This document shows, in pieces, positions 28,106-35,850 of a DNA stretch of 64,000 nt. Origin of the DNA: Castellaniella daejeonensis (GTDB lineage: Bacteria; Pseudomonadota; Gammaproteobacteria; Burkholderiales; Burkholderiaceae_B); contig NZ_BAAAFN010000008.1 in assembly GCF_039523555.1 (NCBI RefSeq), forward strand, positions 62,001 to 126,000. The letters are read 5' to 3'. The translations under genes and the position numbers were made by a program. Below the pieces are notes generated by a model. It saw only the letters and a list, made by a program, of their open reading frames with translations, was not told where the DNA came from and searched no databases. Numbering within the stretch: position 1 is the first letter of the stretch; each line of letters begins with the position of its first letter.

Positions 28106-29422
28106 ATGCAGGGGATCGCGCTCGTGACATCAGAATCCTCCATGCTCCGCTCGTCCCGGCCGTCTGCTTCTCCCTTTGTCTCCCGCGTTCTGCTGATCTC
28201 CGGCGGGCTCGCCTCGGCGGGCCTGCTCATGGTCGTGCCGGCGTTCTGCCGCGGGGCGCCGTATCTGTGGCTGGCGATCCTGCCGGCCTGCGGCTTCCTG
28301 GCCCTGTTCGTGTTCCGGGAACGGGCGCGCGAGGCATGCCGCGCGAAGTTCGCCGCCCTGCGCGCGCGCAACGACCGCCAGCGCAAGCGCGTCCACTCCC
28401 TGCGCGGCCAGGCGCGGGTCCTGCGCGCCATCTCCCGGCGCCGGCCGCTCGACGAATCCATGGGCATCCTGTGCCGCTTCGTGGAGGACCGGATCCCGGG
28501 GGCGCGGTGCTCGGTCCTGATGCTGGGCCCGGAGGGCAGGACGGTGGGGAAGTCCGTCGCTCCCGGCCTGCCCGAGCCTTACAACCAGGCCCTGCTGGGG
28601 CTGGAGATCGGCCCGGCGGTGGGCTCGTGCGGCGCCGCCATGCATCTGCGCAAGCCGGTGTTCATCGATGACGTCCTGCGCCATCCGAACTGGGCGCCGT
28701 TCCGCGACCTGGTGCTGACCACGGGGATGCGGACCTGCTGGTCCAGCCCGATCCTGGACGACGACGGCCAGGCCGTGGGGGCCTTCGCGGTCTACAACGA
28801 GCAGCCCCGCCTGCCGGTCCGCGGCGAGCGCCTGACCATCCACGTCGCGGTCGAGATGGCCCGGGTCGCCGTCAACATGGCGGCCGTGTACCGCCAGCTC
28901 ATGCACCAGTCGCTGCGCGACGAACTGACCGGGCTGGCGAACCGCCGCGGCATGAAGGACTGGCTCACGCGGCGCCTGGAGGCTGGCGGCCGGGTGGGGG
29001 TGCTCCTGCTGGACCTGGACGATTTCAAGCCGGTCAACGACACCTTCGGCCACGATGGGGGCGACAAGGTGCTGCGCGTGGTGGCCGGGCGGCTGCGGGA
29101 CCTGGTGGGCCGCGACGCGATCGCCTCCCGCCTCGGCGGGGACGAGTTCACCCTGGGCGTGCCGACGGCCGATCCCGCCGCCCTGGAAGACATCGCCCGG
29201 CGGGTCATCGAAGCGGTCGGCCGGCCCGTTTCCATCGACCGGCGGCACCGGGCGCAGGTCCGCTGCAGCATCGGCATCGCCCGCCACCCCGAGGACGGCG
29301 AGACGGTCGAGGAACTGATGACGCATGCCGACCGGGCCATGTACGAGGCGAAGAAATCCGGCAAGAACCGGTATCGCCGCTGGAGCGGCCCGGCCGGGGA
29401 CGGGGCGGAAATGTCCGCATGA
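28106..29422 (+). CDS. GAF-GGDEF membrane-linked diguanylate cyclase
   Basis: This protein probably makes c-di-GMP from two GTP. The 438 residues have two membrane segments (about 26-47 and 52-71), a short coiled linker (72-110), a GAF sensor domain (about 112-262) and a GGDEF domain (about 268-430) with an intact GGDEF at 344-348. The product-inhibition I-site RxxD is not conserved: VGRD stands in its place. The start is uncertain; GTG at 28124, with GGGG upstream, and ATG at 28142 are alternatives that would shorten the N-terminus slightly. Upstream, 27953-28105 is AT-rich and likely promoter DNA. Confidence 0.88.
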   Translation: MQGIALVTSESSMLRSSRPSASPFVSRVLLISGGLASAGLLMVVPAFCRGAPYLWLAILPACGFLALFVFRERAREACRAKFAALRARNDRQRKRVHSLRGQARVLRAISRRRPLDESMGILCRFVEDRIPGARCSVLMLGPEGRTVGKSVAPGLPEPYNQALLGLEIGPAVGSCGAAMHLRKPVFIDDVLRHPNWAPFRDLVLTTGMRTCWSSPILDDDGQAVGAFAVYNEQPRLPVRGERLTIHVAVEMARVAVNMAAVYRQLMHQSLRDELTGLANRRGMKDWLTRRLEAGGRVGVLLLDLDDFKPVNDTFGHDGGDKVLRVVAGRLRDLVGRDAIASRLGGDEFTLGVPTADPAALEDIARRVIEAVGRPVSIDRRHRAQVRCSIGIARHPEDGETVEELMTHADRAMYEAKKSGKNRYRRWSGPAGDGAEMSA

Positions 29423-29564
29423 CGGGGCGGGCCGAGGCCCGCTTGAAGCAGGCGGTCGCGCGCAACGGCGGACGGCCCGACGGGGTGCTGGCGCGCAACG
29501 ACGTCCTGGCGGCCTCCCTGCGCGCGCCGTTCTGTTCGTCCCCGGGGCGTCTTTTGGGGAAGCC

Positions 29565-29732
29565 TCAGCCGAAGACGTCGATCGCCTTGCGGATGACGAC
29601 GAACAGGGCCACCAGGAAACCGGTGCCCAGCAGGATGATGCCGGGGTTCCGGTCGCGGAAACCGAAGCCGATGAACATCGCGATGATCCCCAGGATGAAG
29701 AGGACCAGGAGCAGGTTGCTGTGGAAGAACAT
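29565..29732 (-). CDS. Small two-helix membrane protein
   Basis: This is a 55-residue hypothetical protein, hydrophobic throughout, with two membrane segments (about 6-24, LLLVLFILGIIAMFIGFGF; and 29-48, PGIILLGTGFLVALFVVI) around a charged RDRN turn. The start is uncertain: ATG 29768 would add 12 residues, and neither has a clear ribosome binding site. No family was recognised. It sits alone between the GGDEF gene and the exporter operon. Confidence 0.5.
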   Translation of the reverse strand: MFFHSNLLLVLFILGIIAMFIGFGFRDRNPGIILLGTGFLVALFVVIRKAIDVFG

Positions 29733-29813
29733 GGCGTCGCGCTCGATGGGGGCTGATGAGGGGATCATAGGCAATTCGGGGCGCGCCGGTGTTGAGGCAG
29801 GACAATGCGGGCT

Positions 29814-30533
29814 TCAGTCGAAGGGTCGGCCTTCGCCCGCCTCCTCGTGGGTGGCGCCGTCGCGGATGCGGTAGATCCGCTTGAAGGTCGGGATGATCTT
29901 TTCGTCGTGCGTCACCACGATGATGGCCGTCCGGTATTGCCGCGCCATGTGGTGCAGGATGCGCACGACCGCCATGGCGCGCTCGCTGTCCAGCGGCGCC
30001 GTCGGCTCGTCGGCCAGGATGACCGGCGGGCGGTTGACCAGCCCGCGCGCGATGGCGACCCGCTGCTGTTCGCCGCCGGACAGCTGCGCGGGCATGGCCT
30101 GGGCGCGGTGTCCGACTTCCAGCGAGGCCAGCACTTCCAGCGCGCGGGCGCGGGCCTCGCGCTTGCCCGCGCCCGCCAGCATCGGCAGCAGGGCCACGTT
30201 GTCGGTGACGTCCAGGAACGGGATCAGGTAGGGCGCCTGGAAGATGAAGCCGATCCGGTCGCGGCGCAGCGCGCGCAGGTCCTTCACCCGCCAGCCCTCG
30301 TCGTAGATGAGCTCGCCGCCCAGCGTCATGCGCCCGCCGGTCGGGTCGATCACGGCGCCCAGGCACTTCAGCAGCGTGCTCTTGCCCGAGCCCGAGGGGC
30401 CGATCAGGCCGACGACCTCGCCGGGCGCGACCGACATGTTGACGTCGCGCAGGGCCAGCACGGCCGTGTCGCCCTGGCCATAGCGCTTGCTCAGGCCCTC
30501 GATCAGGATGCCGGAACCGGTCATGGCGTTCAT
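29814..30533 (-). CDS. ABC exporter ATPase, DevA/MacB-like
   Basis: This is the cytoplasmic ATPase of a tripartite-type exporter. The 239 residues have Walker A GPSGSGKST, Q-loop FIFQAPYLIPFLDV, signature LSGGEQQR, Walker B VILADEP and H-loop THD. The D-loop region reads TAPLDS instead of the usual TGALDS/TSALDS. ATG 30533 overlaps the permease stop in an ATGA, implying coupled translation. It is the last gene of tetR-hlyD-permease-ATPase. The substrate is unknown. Confidence 0.9.
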   Translation of the reverse strand: MNAMTGSGILIEGLSKRYGQGDTAVLALRDVNMSVAPGEVVGLIGPSGSGKSTLLKCLGAVIDPTGGRMTLGGELIYDEGWRVKDLRALRRDRIGFIFQAPYLIPFLDVTDNVALLPMLAGAGKREARARALEVLASLEVGHRAQAMPAQLSGGEQQRVAIARGLVNRPPVILADEPTAPLDSERAMAVVRILHHMARQYRTAIIVVTHDEKIIPTFKRIYRIRDGATHEEAGEGRPFD

Positions 30534-31732
30534 CCGATGGCGTTGGCGGGATCGACCCGCAGGGCGATGCGGATGGCCACCAGGCTGGCCAGGGCGCAGA
30601 TCAGCAGGATGGCGGCCAGGCCCGCGATGGAATCGGCCGGCGTCAGCAGCACGTACTTGGGGAAGACGGGGGCGGAGAACGTGGCCGCGATCTTGCCCAC
30701 CATGAAGCCGATCAGGCCCAGGGCCAGGGACTGCTGCAGGATCATGCCGGCGATGGTGCGGTTGCGCGTGCCGATCAGCTTGAGCACGGCGATCTCGCGG
30801 ATCTTGTCCATGGTCAGGGTGTAGATGATGAAGGCCACGATGGCCGCGCTGACCAGGGCCAGTATGGCCAGGAACATGCCGATCTGCCGCGCCGACGAGG
30901 CCACCAGCTTGTCCACCAGGATGGTTTCCATCTGGGCGCGCGTGTAGACGGACAGGCGCGTCCAGCGCTGGATGCGGGCGGCGGCCTCGGCGGCGTCCGC
31001 GCCCGGAGCCAGCGTCACCAGGACGGCGTTGACGTAGGGATTGGCCGCCTGGCTGTCGAGCACGGCCCGCAGGGCCGAATCGTTGCCGGGTCGGTTCAGC
31101 CCGGGATTGGCGGCGGCGCGCCGGCGGCTCTGCCGGATGGCGTCGTTGTCCTTCTGGAATTGCGCCTGCTGCGCGTCCTTCAGGGGGATGAAGACCATCG
31201 GGTCGCCGCTGGAGGACACCGTGCGCCGGGTCAGGCCGACGATGGCGTATTCGTGGCGGCGGATGGTGATCCGGTCGCCCAGGGCGAAGCCGGCCGCCAC
31301 GTCCGCCACGGCCTCGTAGTGGCCCAGGACGATCTGGCGGCCGGCCACCAGGCCGGGCGGCCAGCCCGGCGTCGCGCCCGGCGTGCCCGGGGCCACGCCC
31401 ACCACCATGATGCGCACGTCGCGGCCGCGATGGTGCGCCTGCATGGTCAGGTAGGTGACGTTGGCCGCCTGGTCCACGCCCTCCAGCCCCAGGATGGCGC
31501 GGTAGGCGTCGTCGGGCAGGCTGGAGTTCTCGGCATAGGGTCCCTGGGTGTCTTTCTGTACGACCCACAGGTCGGCGCCGCTGTTGTCCAGCAGGGCCCG
31601 CGCATCGGCCACCAGGCCCCGGTAGACGCCCGCCATGATCAGCGTGACGCCGATCAGCAGCCCCAGGCCGATGCCGGTGAAGAGGAATTTCCCCCAGGCA
31701 TGCAGGATGTCGCGTCCGGCCAGGCTGATCAT
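30530..31732 (-). CDS. FtsX-like ABC exporter permease, DevC type
   Basis: This inner-membrane permease has 400 residues. It shows an N-terminal membrane segment (about 16-38, FTGIGLGLLIGVTLIMAGVY), a large periplasmic domain (about 40-270) and three C-terminal segments (about 275-300, 325-345, 365-385), the layout of MacB/DevC permeases. DKIREIAVLKLIGTRNRTI is the FtsX cytoplasmic coupling segment. Its start overlaps the stop of the adaptor gene by four bases and its stop overlaps the ATPase start. Confidence 0.88.
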   Translation of the reverse strand: MISLAGRDILHAWGKFLFTGIGLGLLIGVTLIMAGVYRGLVADARALLDNSGADLWVVQKDTQGPYAENSSLPDDAYRAILGLEGVDQAANVTYLTMQAHHRGRDVRIMVVGVAPGTPGATPGWPPGLVAGRQIVLGHYEAVADVAAGFALGDRITIRRHEYAIVGLTRRTVSSSGDPMVFIPLKDAQQAQFQKDNDAIRQSRRRAAANPGLNRPGNDSALRAVLDSQAANPYVNAVLVTLAPGADAAEAAARIQRWTRLSVYTRAQMETILVDKLVASSARQIGMFLAILALVSAAIVAFIIYTLTMDKIREIAVLKLIGTRNRTIAGMILQQSLALGLIGFMVGKIAATFSAPVFPKYVLLTPADSIAGLAAILLICALASLVAIRIALRVDPANAIG

Positions 31733-32883
31733 GCCGCTGGCTCCGCCTGCGCCGGACCGGTGGCGCGGACCCGGCTGCGGGCGGTCAGCGGGCTGGCGCT
31801 GTGGACGATGACGAGATCGCCGGCGTTCAGTCCGTCCAGCACCTGGACCATGCCCCGGGCGTCGGCGGCGCCGACGCGGATGGGGACGAAGACCGGCCGC
31901 CCGTCCTGGATGCGCCAGACGCCGGGCCGTCCGTCCTGGTGGCGGAGGGCGGCGTTGGAGACGACGGGGCCCGGCGGGGTGGGCGGCAGTTCCACCGTGG
32001 TTTCGGCCAGCTCGCCCAGGGCGGGCGGCGGCGCGGGCGGGGCGTCGAAGGCGATCTTGGCCAGCAGTTCCTCGGTGATGGCGTCGGCGACCGGCTCGAT
32101 GCGGACGATCCGGCCCTCGACCGGCTCCCGCCCGCGGGAGCGCAGCACGATCCGGGCCGCCAGCCCGGCGGACAGGCCGGCGGAGCCGGCCTGGTCGAAG
32201 CGCGCGTCGATCCAGAGCGCGCCGGGCGCGATCACCTGGACGATGGCCTGCCCGGCCATCAGGATCGTGCCCGGGTCCGCGTCGCGGGTGAGGACGAAGC
32301 CGTCGATGGGCGAGACCAGCGCCAGGTTGCGCCGCTGCGCGCGCAGCGCGGCCAGTTCGGCCTGCAGCCGTTCGGCCTCCCGCGTGGCGGCCTCCAGGGC
32401 GGCCTGCGCCAGTTTCAGCTCGTGGCGCTTGTCGCTGGCGGTCTCCTCGCTGATGGCCGAGGCCTTCAGCAGCGTTTCGTAGCGGCGCAGCTGGACTTCG
32501 GCCCGGTCCTGGCGGATGCCCGATTCCCGCGCCAGCACGCGCGCGCGGGACAGCGCCGCCACCTGGGCCTGGATGCGGTCGTCGAGGTCCACGGGATCGA
32601 TCTCGCCCAGCACCTGGCCGGCCCGCACGGCATCGCCCACTTCCACGTCCAGCCGCAGCAGCCGGCCCGTCAGGGCCGGGCCGATCCGGTGGATCTGGCG
32701 GGCCTCGACGGTGCCGATGCCGAAGCGCACCGGACGGATGGAGGCTTCCTCAACCCGGGCCGTGGTGACCGGGATGCGGGCCAGCGGCCCGGATTGCAGG
32801 GCGACGTACAGGAACAGCCCCAGCAGGACCAGGGCCAGCGCGGCCAGCAGCACGCGTTTCCTGTCGATGCGCGGGGCTTTCAT
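31729..32883 (-). CDS. HlyD/DevB-type membrane fusion protein
   Basis: This periplasmic adaptor has 384 residues: an N-terminal anchor (about 10-30), lipoyl halves (about 60-85 and 195-225), a coiled-coil hairpin (about 95-180, rich in Arg/Glu/Ala: LRAQRRNLALVSPIDGFVL closes it) and a beta-barrel domain. It should link the FtsX-like permease to an outer-membrane channel; none is encoded in this operon. It overlaps the TetR gene stop by four bases (ATGA). Confidence 0.88.
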   Translation of the reverse strand: MKAPRIDRKRVLLAALALVLLGLFLYVALQSGPLARIPVTTARVEEASIRPVRFGIGTVEARQIHRIGPALTGRLLRLDVEVGDAVRAGQVLGEIDPVDLDDRIQAQVAALSRARVLARESGIRQDRAEVQLRRYETLLKASAISEETASDKRHELKLAQAALEAATREAERLQAELAALRAQRRNLALVSPIDGFVLTRDADPGTILMAGQAIVQVIAPGALWIDARFDQAGSAGLSAGLAARIVLRSRGREPVEGRIVRIEPVADAITEELLAKIAFDAPPAPPPALGELAETTVELPPTPPGPVVSNAALRHQDGRPGVWRIQDGRPVFVPIRVGAADARGMVQVLDGLNAGDLVIVHSASPLTARSRVRATGPAQAEPAA

Positions 32884-33491
32884 GGGCGGGCTCCGATGCC
32901 CTGGAGGAACAGGGCGAACAGGGCGGGCGCCTGGCGCTTCATGCGCCGGATGTCGCCGGCCAGCATGGACTGGATCACCAGGCCCTGGATCATGCCCACG
33001 AACAGTACCGGCAGGGCGTCCGCATCCGGCGTGTCCTGCAATTCCCCCCGGTCGATGCCGCGGCGGACCTGCTCCAGCAGCCGTTCGCGGTAGTGCTCCA
33101 GCAGGGCCAGCACGCGGGTCTTCGCGGGCGTCTCCCGGTCGTGCTGCAGTTCGGCGAACAGGATGCGCGGCACGCCCGGGTGGCTGGCGATGAAATCCAC
33201 GTGGGCGTGGAACATGGCCTCCAGCGCCGCCCGCGGGCCGACGGCCCGCGCGGCGGCCGCGTCGATGCGCGCCAGCAGCGTCTCGCTGGTGTGGGCCATC
33301 ACCGCGTCCCAGATGGCTTCCTTGCTGGGGAAATGCCGGAACAGCGCGCCCTGGGTGAGCCGCATGTGCTGGGCGATGGCGGCCGTCGTGATGTCGGCCG
33401 GGTTGCGGTCGGCGGCCAGCTCGATGACCGCCCGCACGGTGGCCGCCCGCCGTTCGTCCGCCGGCAGGTGTTTCGGAGTGGATTGCGGCAT
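32880..33491 (-). CDS. TetR-family repressor of the exporter operon
   Basis: This DNA-binding regulator has 203 residues with an N-terminal HTH (about 28-62: ITTAAIAQHMRLTQGALFRHFPSKEAIWDAV) and a helical ligand-binding domain. It is the first gene of the exporter operon, its stop overlapping the adaptor start, so it should regulate its own operon. A perfect 14-base palindrome at 33510-33523, 18 bases upstream of the start, is the likely operator. Confidence 0.9.
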   Translation of the reverse strand: MPQSTPKHLPADERRAATVRAVIELAADRNPADITTAAIAQHMRLTQGALFRHFPSKEAIWDAVMAHTSETLLARIDAAAARAVGPRAALEAMFHAHVDFIASHPGVPRILFAELQHDRETPAKTRVLALLEHYRERLLEQVRRGIDRGELQDTPDADALPVLFVGMIQGLVIQSMLAGDIRRMKRQAPALFALFLQGIGARP

Positions 33492-33509
33492 CCCGTTTCT
33501 CGTAAAGAA

Positions 33510-33523
33510 AGTAATCGATTACT
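33510..33523. promoter_or_regulatory. Palindromic operator AGTAATCGATTACT
   Basis: This is a perfect 14-base palindrome in an AT-rich stretch right upstream of the TetR gene that leads the exporter operon. Size, symmetry and position fit a TetR-family operator overlapping the promoter. Confidence 0.65.
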
Positions 33524-33666
33524 ATCTTATCACGGGAAGCGCAGAGTGGCGATGGTCCCGTCTGCCGCGCGGACGCGCCGCGGACCGGAATCAGCCGCGG
33601 AACACGTCGTCCAGGATGTCGTCCAGGGGAGCCCCGGCCCCGCCAGTGCTCAATGCACCCGGCGCA

Positions 33667-34914
33667 TCACCGCGCGGGCCTTTGATCCGTCAGGTATTCC
33701 TGCAGGCGGTTCAGCACGGTGCAGGGTTCGCGGAAGTTCCACTCCGGCTCGGTGTCGGGCCTGCCCAGGAAATGGCCCTGGGCGGCCTGGGCGCCGGCGT
33801 ATCGCACCAGATGCAGGTCGTCGGGGGTTTCCACCCCTTCGATGACGACGCAGGGACTGCGGTGGGCGCAGGCCCGCGTGACCCATTTCAGGGTTTCCCG
33901 TCCGGCGGGGCCCTGGCGCGCCTGCCGCAGCAGGGACTGGTCGATCTTCACGGCGTCGTAGCGTGCGCCGTTCAGGGCCGACAGTTCGGCGTGTCCGCTG
34001 CCCATGTCGTCCAGCACGATGCGCACCCCGGTGTCCTGCAGTTCGCGCATCAGCCGCAGGGCGGATCCGGGGTGGGCGATGGGGCTGGTTTCGGTCAGTT
34101 CGATCAGCAGGCGCGACGCCACGGCGCGCCGGCCGCACAGGTAGCGGATCAATTCGCGCCACCAGGCGTTGGGCCGCAGCGTCAGCGCCGAGACGTTGCA
34201 CGCCAGCTCCCGGTCGGGGTGGATTTCCAGCAGGCCGATGACGGTCCACAGGACGCTCCAGTCCAGCCGCCCGATCAGCCCCTGGCGCTCCAGCGCCTGG
34301 ATGGCGGCGGCGGGGGATTCCGCGGGATCCTCCGCCCGGCGCAGCAGCGCTTCCTGGTACAGGCAGGCGCCGTCCCCGGGATCGACCCGCAGGACCGGCT
34401 GGAATGCCAGCTGCAGCTGTCCGGCGCGCAATTCGTCCAGCCAGCGCGCGCACAGCGCGATGTCGTTGCGCAGGAGCGGGGTGGCCTGGCAGGGGGCGAA
34501 CGCCGGATCGGGATCGAGGGGGTCGAGGCTGTCCTGGGGCACTTCGTGCAGGCTCAGGCCCGACAGGGCGATGTGCAGGAGCGGATAGAAACGGTCGTCC
34601 CCGCAATCGATGGGCGCGTCGCCCAGGTCGGCGCACAGCGTGCGCCAGAACTGATCGGCCAGGGAGACCGAGTACACGCTGAACGGCCAGAGGCCGGCCA
34701 GATCGACTTCGATGGCATTGCCCGCGAACCGGATGGATCCGCGCGGGACGCGCGCCGTGATCAGGTGATCGCGCAGCGCCCGCATCACCTGCGCGGGCGG
34801 GCCGCCGCCGCGGGCCTGGGCCAGCTGGTGCAGGTTGCCGACCCGGATCTGCGCCCGCGCGCCGCTCATCACCGGGGAATCCAGCGGGGAGCGGGCCGTG
34901 CCGCCGCTCTCCAT
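33667..34914 (-). CDS. EAL-domain c-di-GMP phosphodiesterase
   Basis: The C-terminal EAL domain (about 150-400 of 415) should hydrolyse c-di-GMP. Key residues are present: EAL at about 188-190 (YQEALLR), Asn in CNVSALTL, Glu in IELTETS, the DD pair in VLDDMGSG, Lys in AVKIDQSLL and Glu in VIEGVETPDD. The first 150 residues are not recognised. The frame is open to ATG 35007, but those 31 extra codons are AT-rich with codon use unlike the rest, so ATG 34914 is preferred. That start has no ribosome binding site and lies 3 bases from a 22-base palindrome (34918-34939). Confidence 0.85.
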   Translation of the reverse strand: MESGGTARSPLDSPVMSGARAQIRVGNLHQLAQARGGGPPAQVMRALRDHLITARVPRGSIRFAGNAIEVDLAGLWPFSVYSVSLADQFWRTLCADLGDAPIDCGDDRFYPLLHIALSGLSLHEVPQDSLDPLDPDPAFAPCQATPLLRNDIALCARWLDELRAGQLQLAFQPVLRVDPGDGACLYQEALLRRAEDPAESPAAAIQALERQGLIGRLDWSVLWTVIGLLEIHPDRELACNVSALTLRPNAWWRELIRYLCGRRAVASRLLIELTETSPIAHPGSALRLMRELQDTGVRIVLDDMGSGHAELSALNGARYDAVKIDQSLLRQARQGPAGRETLKWVTRACAHRSPCVVIEGVETPDDLHLVRYAGAQAAQGHFLGRPDTEPEWNFREPCTVLNRLQEYLTDQRPAR

Positions 34915-35228
34915 GTGTTCAAAAGGGTTCCCTTTTGAAAGTTCTGGGCATGAAGAAACGATGTTTTTTGGCAACATATAGAGAAAACAATTGTCGATTT
35001 GGTGCATCCAGGAAAATTAAATAGAAACTTTTTAGGTTTCAAATAATTATCCGATCGACCTGTGTCGGAGCGAGGCCCTTCGCCCCATCATCGGGACGGG
35101 CGCCGGATCTCCGTTGGCGGAAAGAAACTTTTCCTCATAAGTGGCGCCGCTGTTCCGGCCCGTACTGCCCTATAGTTCGCCCGCTTTCCGCTGGACGGGA
35201 AGGCAAATGGAAGTCAAGGTAGCAAGTC
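34915..35228. other. AT-rich intergenic island between EAL gene and recombinase
   Basis: This 314-base gap is much richer in A/T than the rest of the window between about 34940 and 35060, suggesting promoter DNA or acquired sequence. Besides the palindrome at 34918-34939 it contains GAAAC/GTTTC arms at 35024-35040, the near-palindrome GGAAAG-AAA-CTTTTCC at 35119-35134 and a TATAGT -10-like hexamer at 35171-35176 ahead of the recombinase gene. No gene was found in it. Confidence 0.5.
34918..34939. repeat. Perfect inverted repeat resembling a Hin/Gin-type crossover (hix) site
   Basis: Arms TTCAAAAGGG (34918-34927) and CCCTTTTGAA (34930-34939) are perfect inverse copies around a 2-base core. 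Invertase sites of the Hin family have the same layout, two about 12-base arms with a 2-base core, and the hix arm consensus shares TCAAAA at the same distance from the core. A Hin-like recombinase gene begins 289 bases away. The site adjoins the EAL gene start. A regulator operator is the alternative. Confidence 0.5.
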
Positions 35229-35825
35229 ATGGCGATCGGCAAGACGCAGGGCGCGGGCACGGCCCCCAGGGTGTTCGGCTATGCCCGGGTATCGACCGAC
35301 GAGCAGCACATGGGCCTGCAGATGCGGGCGCTGAAGAATGCGGGCTGCGACCCGATCTTCGTGGATCGCGGGGTGTCGGGCGCGACGATGCGCCGGGAGG
35401 GCCTGGACCGGCTGCTGCGCTCGCTGCGCGCCGGCGACAGGCTGGTGGTCTGGCGGCTGGACCGCCTGGGGCGGTCGCTGTCGGGGCTGATCCAGCTGCT
35501 GGACAGCCTGGGAGAGCGGCACATCGGCTTCTGTTCCCTGTGCGAGCAGATCGATATCGGCACGCCCGGCGGCAAGCTGGTGTTCCACATGATGGCGGCG
35601 CTGGCCGAATTCGAGCGTGCCCTGATCAGCGAACGGACCCGGGCGGGGATGGCGGCGGCGCGGGCGCGGGGCCAGCGCATCGGCCGCCCGCCTTCACTGA
35701 CGCCGCAGCAGCGTCTGGCGGCCCGGGCGCTGCTCGATCAGGGCCAGCCGGCGGCCCGGGTCGCCGATCAGTTCGGCGTATCGGTCGCCACGCTGAGGCG
35801 GCTGGCCGCTTCCCCTTCGGTGTAG
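35229..35825 (+). CDS. Serine recombinase, Hin/Gin/Pin invertase type
   Basis: This small serine recombinase cuts and rejoins DNA at short inverted sites. The 198 residues have the catalytic Ser22 in YARVSTDEQ, Arg residues in LVVWRLDRLGRSL, AEFERALISERTRAGMAAARARGQRIGRPP (the long helix and arm) and a C-terminal HTH (LLDQGQPAARVADQFGVSVATLRRL) like that of Hin. Length is normal for an invertase. There is no transposase or resolvable transposon around it, so it is an orphan. ATG 35229 follows a weak AAGGTAGC ribosome binding site. Confidence 0.92.
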   Translation: MAIGKTQGAGTAPRVFGYARVSTDEQHMGLQMRALKNAGCDPIFVDRGVSGATMRREGLDRLLRSLRAGDRLVVWRLDRLGRSLSGLIQLLDSLGERHIGFCSLCEQIDIGTPGGKLVFHMMAALAEFERALISERTRAGMAAARARGQRIGRPPSLTPQQRLAARALLDQGQPAARVADQFGVSVATLRRLAASPSV

Positions 35826-35850
35826 CCGGCCGTCCGCCCGGCGCACCGTC

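Noticed and set aside
33592..33660. Short minus-strand peptide ending LDDILDDVFRG after the EAL gene
   Set aside because: About 20 codons, no convincing start or ribosome binding site; could be a chance frame or tail of a lost gene.
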